Positions 5,220-6,272 of a stretch of DNA of 6,272 bases are shown here, piece by piece. How positions within the stretch are numbered: position 1 is the stretch's first letter; every line of letters begins with the position of its first letter. The notes under the pieces were generated by a model. The model was not told where the DNA came from. It saw only the letters and a list, made by a program, of their open reading frames with translations, and ran no database searches. The stretch is from Leptotrichiaceae bacterium (GTDB lineage Bacteria; Fusobacteriota; Fusobacteriia; Fusobacteriales; Leptotrichiaceae): positions 1-6,272 of the forward strand of contig JAUNKI010000118.1 in the NCBI GenBank assembly GCA_030532815.1, given 5' to 3'. The position numbers were made by a program, and so were the translations under genes.

Positions 5220-5480
5220 GTGGAAAATAAAAGAAACGAAAGAAAAGTCAGAGAAGGAATAGTTGTTTCGGACAAAATGGATAAAACTGTAGTTGTTCTT
5301 GAAGAAACAATGAAATTACATAAACTTTATAAAAAAAGAGTAAAGACTTCTAAAAAATATAAAGCACACGATGAAAACAACGAATGCGGAATCGGAGATA
5401 AAGTACAGATTATGGAAACAAGACCGCTAAGTAAAGATAAAAGATGGAGAGTCGTGACTATTTTGGAAAAAGCGAAATAG
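5220..5480 (+). CDS. rpsQ: 30S ribosomal protein S17
   Basis: This 86-residue protein is S17, an OB-fold primary binder of the 16S rRNA 5' domain. It shows [19 protein letters not shown] at 8-26, [19 protein letters not shown] at 34-52, and [20 protein letters not shown] at 57-76, all standard for the family. The start is GTG. It is supported by AGGAGGG (5206-5212), which overlaps the rpmC stop, at 7-base spacing, and by agreement with the normal family length. In E. coli the S10 operon ends here. In this window only 30 bases separate the stop from rplN, with no terminator or promoter-like element, so the transcript appears to continue. Confidence 0.97.
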   Translation: MENKRNERKVREGIVVSDKMDKTVVVLEETMKLHKLYKKRVKTSKKYKAHDENNECGIGDKVQIMETRPLSKDKRWRVVTILEKAK

Positions 5481-5510
5481 TACAGTAAATTTGAGAGGAG
5501 GAAATTTTAA

Positions 5511-5879
5511 ATGGTTCAACAGCAGACGATGCTTAATGTTGCTGATAATACAGGTGCAAAAAAGATAATGGTTATCAGAGTATTGGGCGGATCAAGAAGA
5601 AGATTTGGAAAAATCGGTGATATTGTCGTGGCATCTGTAAAAGAAGCTATTCCTAACGGAAACGTTAAAAAAGGAGATGTCGTTAAAGCCGTAATAGTAA
5701 GAACTAGAAAAGAACTTAAAAGACCGGACGGATCATATATAAAATTTGATGACAATGCAGCAGTTATATTAAACTCAAACTTGGAAATAAGAGGTACGAG
5801 AATTTTTGGACCTGTGGCAAGAGAATTAAGGGCAAAAAACTTTATGAAAATAGTATCTCTGGCACCGGAAGTATTATAG
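5511..5879 (+). CDS. rplN: 50S ribosomal protein L14
   Basis: This 122-residue protein is exactly the usual length of L14, a five-stranded beta-barrel protein that binds 23S rRNA, contacts L19, and forms part of an intersubunit bridge with the 16S rRNA. It starts [20 protein letters not shown], followed by [20 protein letters not shown] (24-43) and [20 protein letters not shown] (53-72). The characteristic [14 protein letters not shown] (94-107) precedes [12 protein letters not shown] at the end. AGGAGG (5496-5501) lies 9 bases before the ATG. In E. coli this gene begins the spc operon; here it follows rpsQ closely and appears fused transcriptionally to the S10 block. Confidence 0.97.
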   Translation: MVQQQTMLNVADNTGAKKIMVIRVLGGSRRRFGKIGDIVVASVKEAIPNGNVKKGDVVKAVIVRTRKELKRPDGSYIKFDDNAAVILNSNLEIRGTRIFGPVARELRAKNFMKIVSLAPEVL

Positions 5880-5898
5880 GAAGGAGGGTTTGCGAAAA

Positions 5899-6272
5899 AT
5901 GGCTAAACCAAAAACAAAATCAATACCTAATAAATTACATGTCAAAACCGGAGATACGGTTATTGTAATAAGCGGAAGATCAAAAGATTTGCCGAGAAAC
6001 GACAAGGCGGGTCAGGATCAGACAGGAGATAAAGGGAAAATCGGAAAAGTTTTAAAAGTATATCCGAAAACAGGAAAAATCATTGTAGAAGGTGTGAATA
6101 TCCAAAAAAGACATATTAAACCTAATGCGATGAACCCACAAGGGGAAGTTGTAGAAAAGGAAATGCCGATTTTTTCATCAAAAGTAATGCTTTGGGATGA
6201 AAAAGCAAAGAAAAGAAGAAGAGTAAGATATGAAATAAGAGATAATAAAAAAGTTAGAATATCGGTAGTTTC
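5899..6272 (+). CDS. rplX: 50S ribosomal protein L24, 3' end cut by window
   Basis: This frame runs 124 complete codons to the right edge without a stop, so the C-terminus is missing. It is L24, an early assembly-initiating 23S rRNA binder near the tunnel exit. The KOW motif is recognisable as [12 protein letters not shown] (15-26) plus [20 protein letters not shown] (44-63), followed by [20 protein letters not shown] and [16 protein letters not shown]. Between Gly26 and Asp44 lies an extra stretch of about 17 residues rich in charged and polar residues, absent from E. coli L24. The start is ATG with AAGGAGG (5881-5887) 11 bases upstream. An in-frame TTG at 5890 would be only 2 bases from that site and is less likely. 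It follows rplN by 19 bases. Confidence 0.95.
   Translation, partial: MAKPKTKSIPNKLHVKTGDTVIVISGRSKDLPRNDKAGQDQTGDKGKIGKVLKVYPKTGKIIVEGVNIQKRHIKPNAMNPQGEVVEKEMPIFSSKVMLWDEKAKKRRRVRYEIRDNKKVRISVV

Overview
The window is a low-GC ribosomal-protein gene cluster from a bacterium, read entirely on the + strand. It begins in the last 16 codons of tuf (elongation factor Tu). It then runs through the bacterial S10 cluster in canonical order: rpsJ, rplC, rplD, rplW, rplB, rpsS, rplV, rpsC, rplP, rpmC, rpsQ. It continues without a break into the first two spc-type genes, rplN and rplX, and rplX is cut by the right edge. Every gene is intact except the two at the edges. No mobile element, CRISPR array, tRNA or rRNA is visible.

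The organism is probably a member of the Fusobacteriota, perhaps Leptotrichiaceae. The grounds are strong A+T bias, almost exclusive use of AGA/AGG for arginine, consistently strong AGGAGG ribosome-binding sites, and sequence signatures in L3 (GVMKRHNF, SRNHRLGG) and L2 ([19 protein letters not shown]) that I remember as fusobacterial. This placement rests on memory of protein families, not on a search.

Layout: tuf end (1-51); rpsJ (79-384); a 170-base gap (385-554); rplC-rplD-rplW tightly coupled (555-2141); a 142-base gap (2142-2283); rplB (2284-3111); a 130-base gap with a strong hairpin and a promoter-like sequence (3112-3241); then rpsS to rplX with spacings of at most 54 bases and two TAATG stop/start overlaps (3242 to the right edge). 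I see no rho-independent terminator, so the whole window could be one transcript with tuf, joining str, S10 and spc-type genes.

The products all assemble into the ribosome: S10, S19, S3 and S17 in the small subunit; L3, L4, L23, L2, L22, L16, L29, L14 and L24 in the large one. L4 and L22 line the exit tunnel; L23, L29 and L24 surround its mouth; L2, L3 and L16 lie near the peptidyl transferase centre.

The parts least explained by known gene content are the three long non-coding gaps, which interrupt an otherwise compact operon. Each holds potential RNA structure. The rplB-rpsS gap has the best case: a 14-bp stem with a GGAA tetraloop, two mutually exclusive flanking pairings, and a TATAAT element just downstream. 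These are candidate cis-acting regulatory or processing elements that I do not match to a known family. Within the proteins, the notable departures from usual family sequences are a roughly 17-residue insertion in L24, an altered L3 loop near the catalytic centre, and an unusual N-terminal RNA-binding motif in L2.
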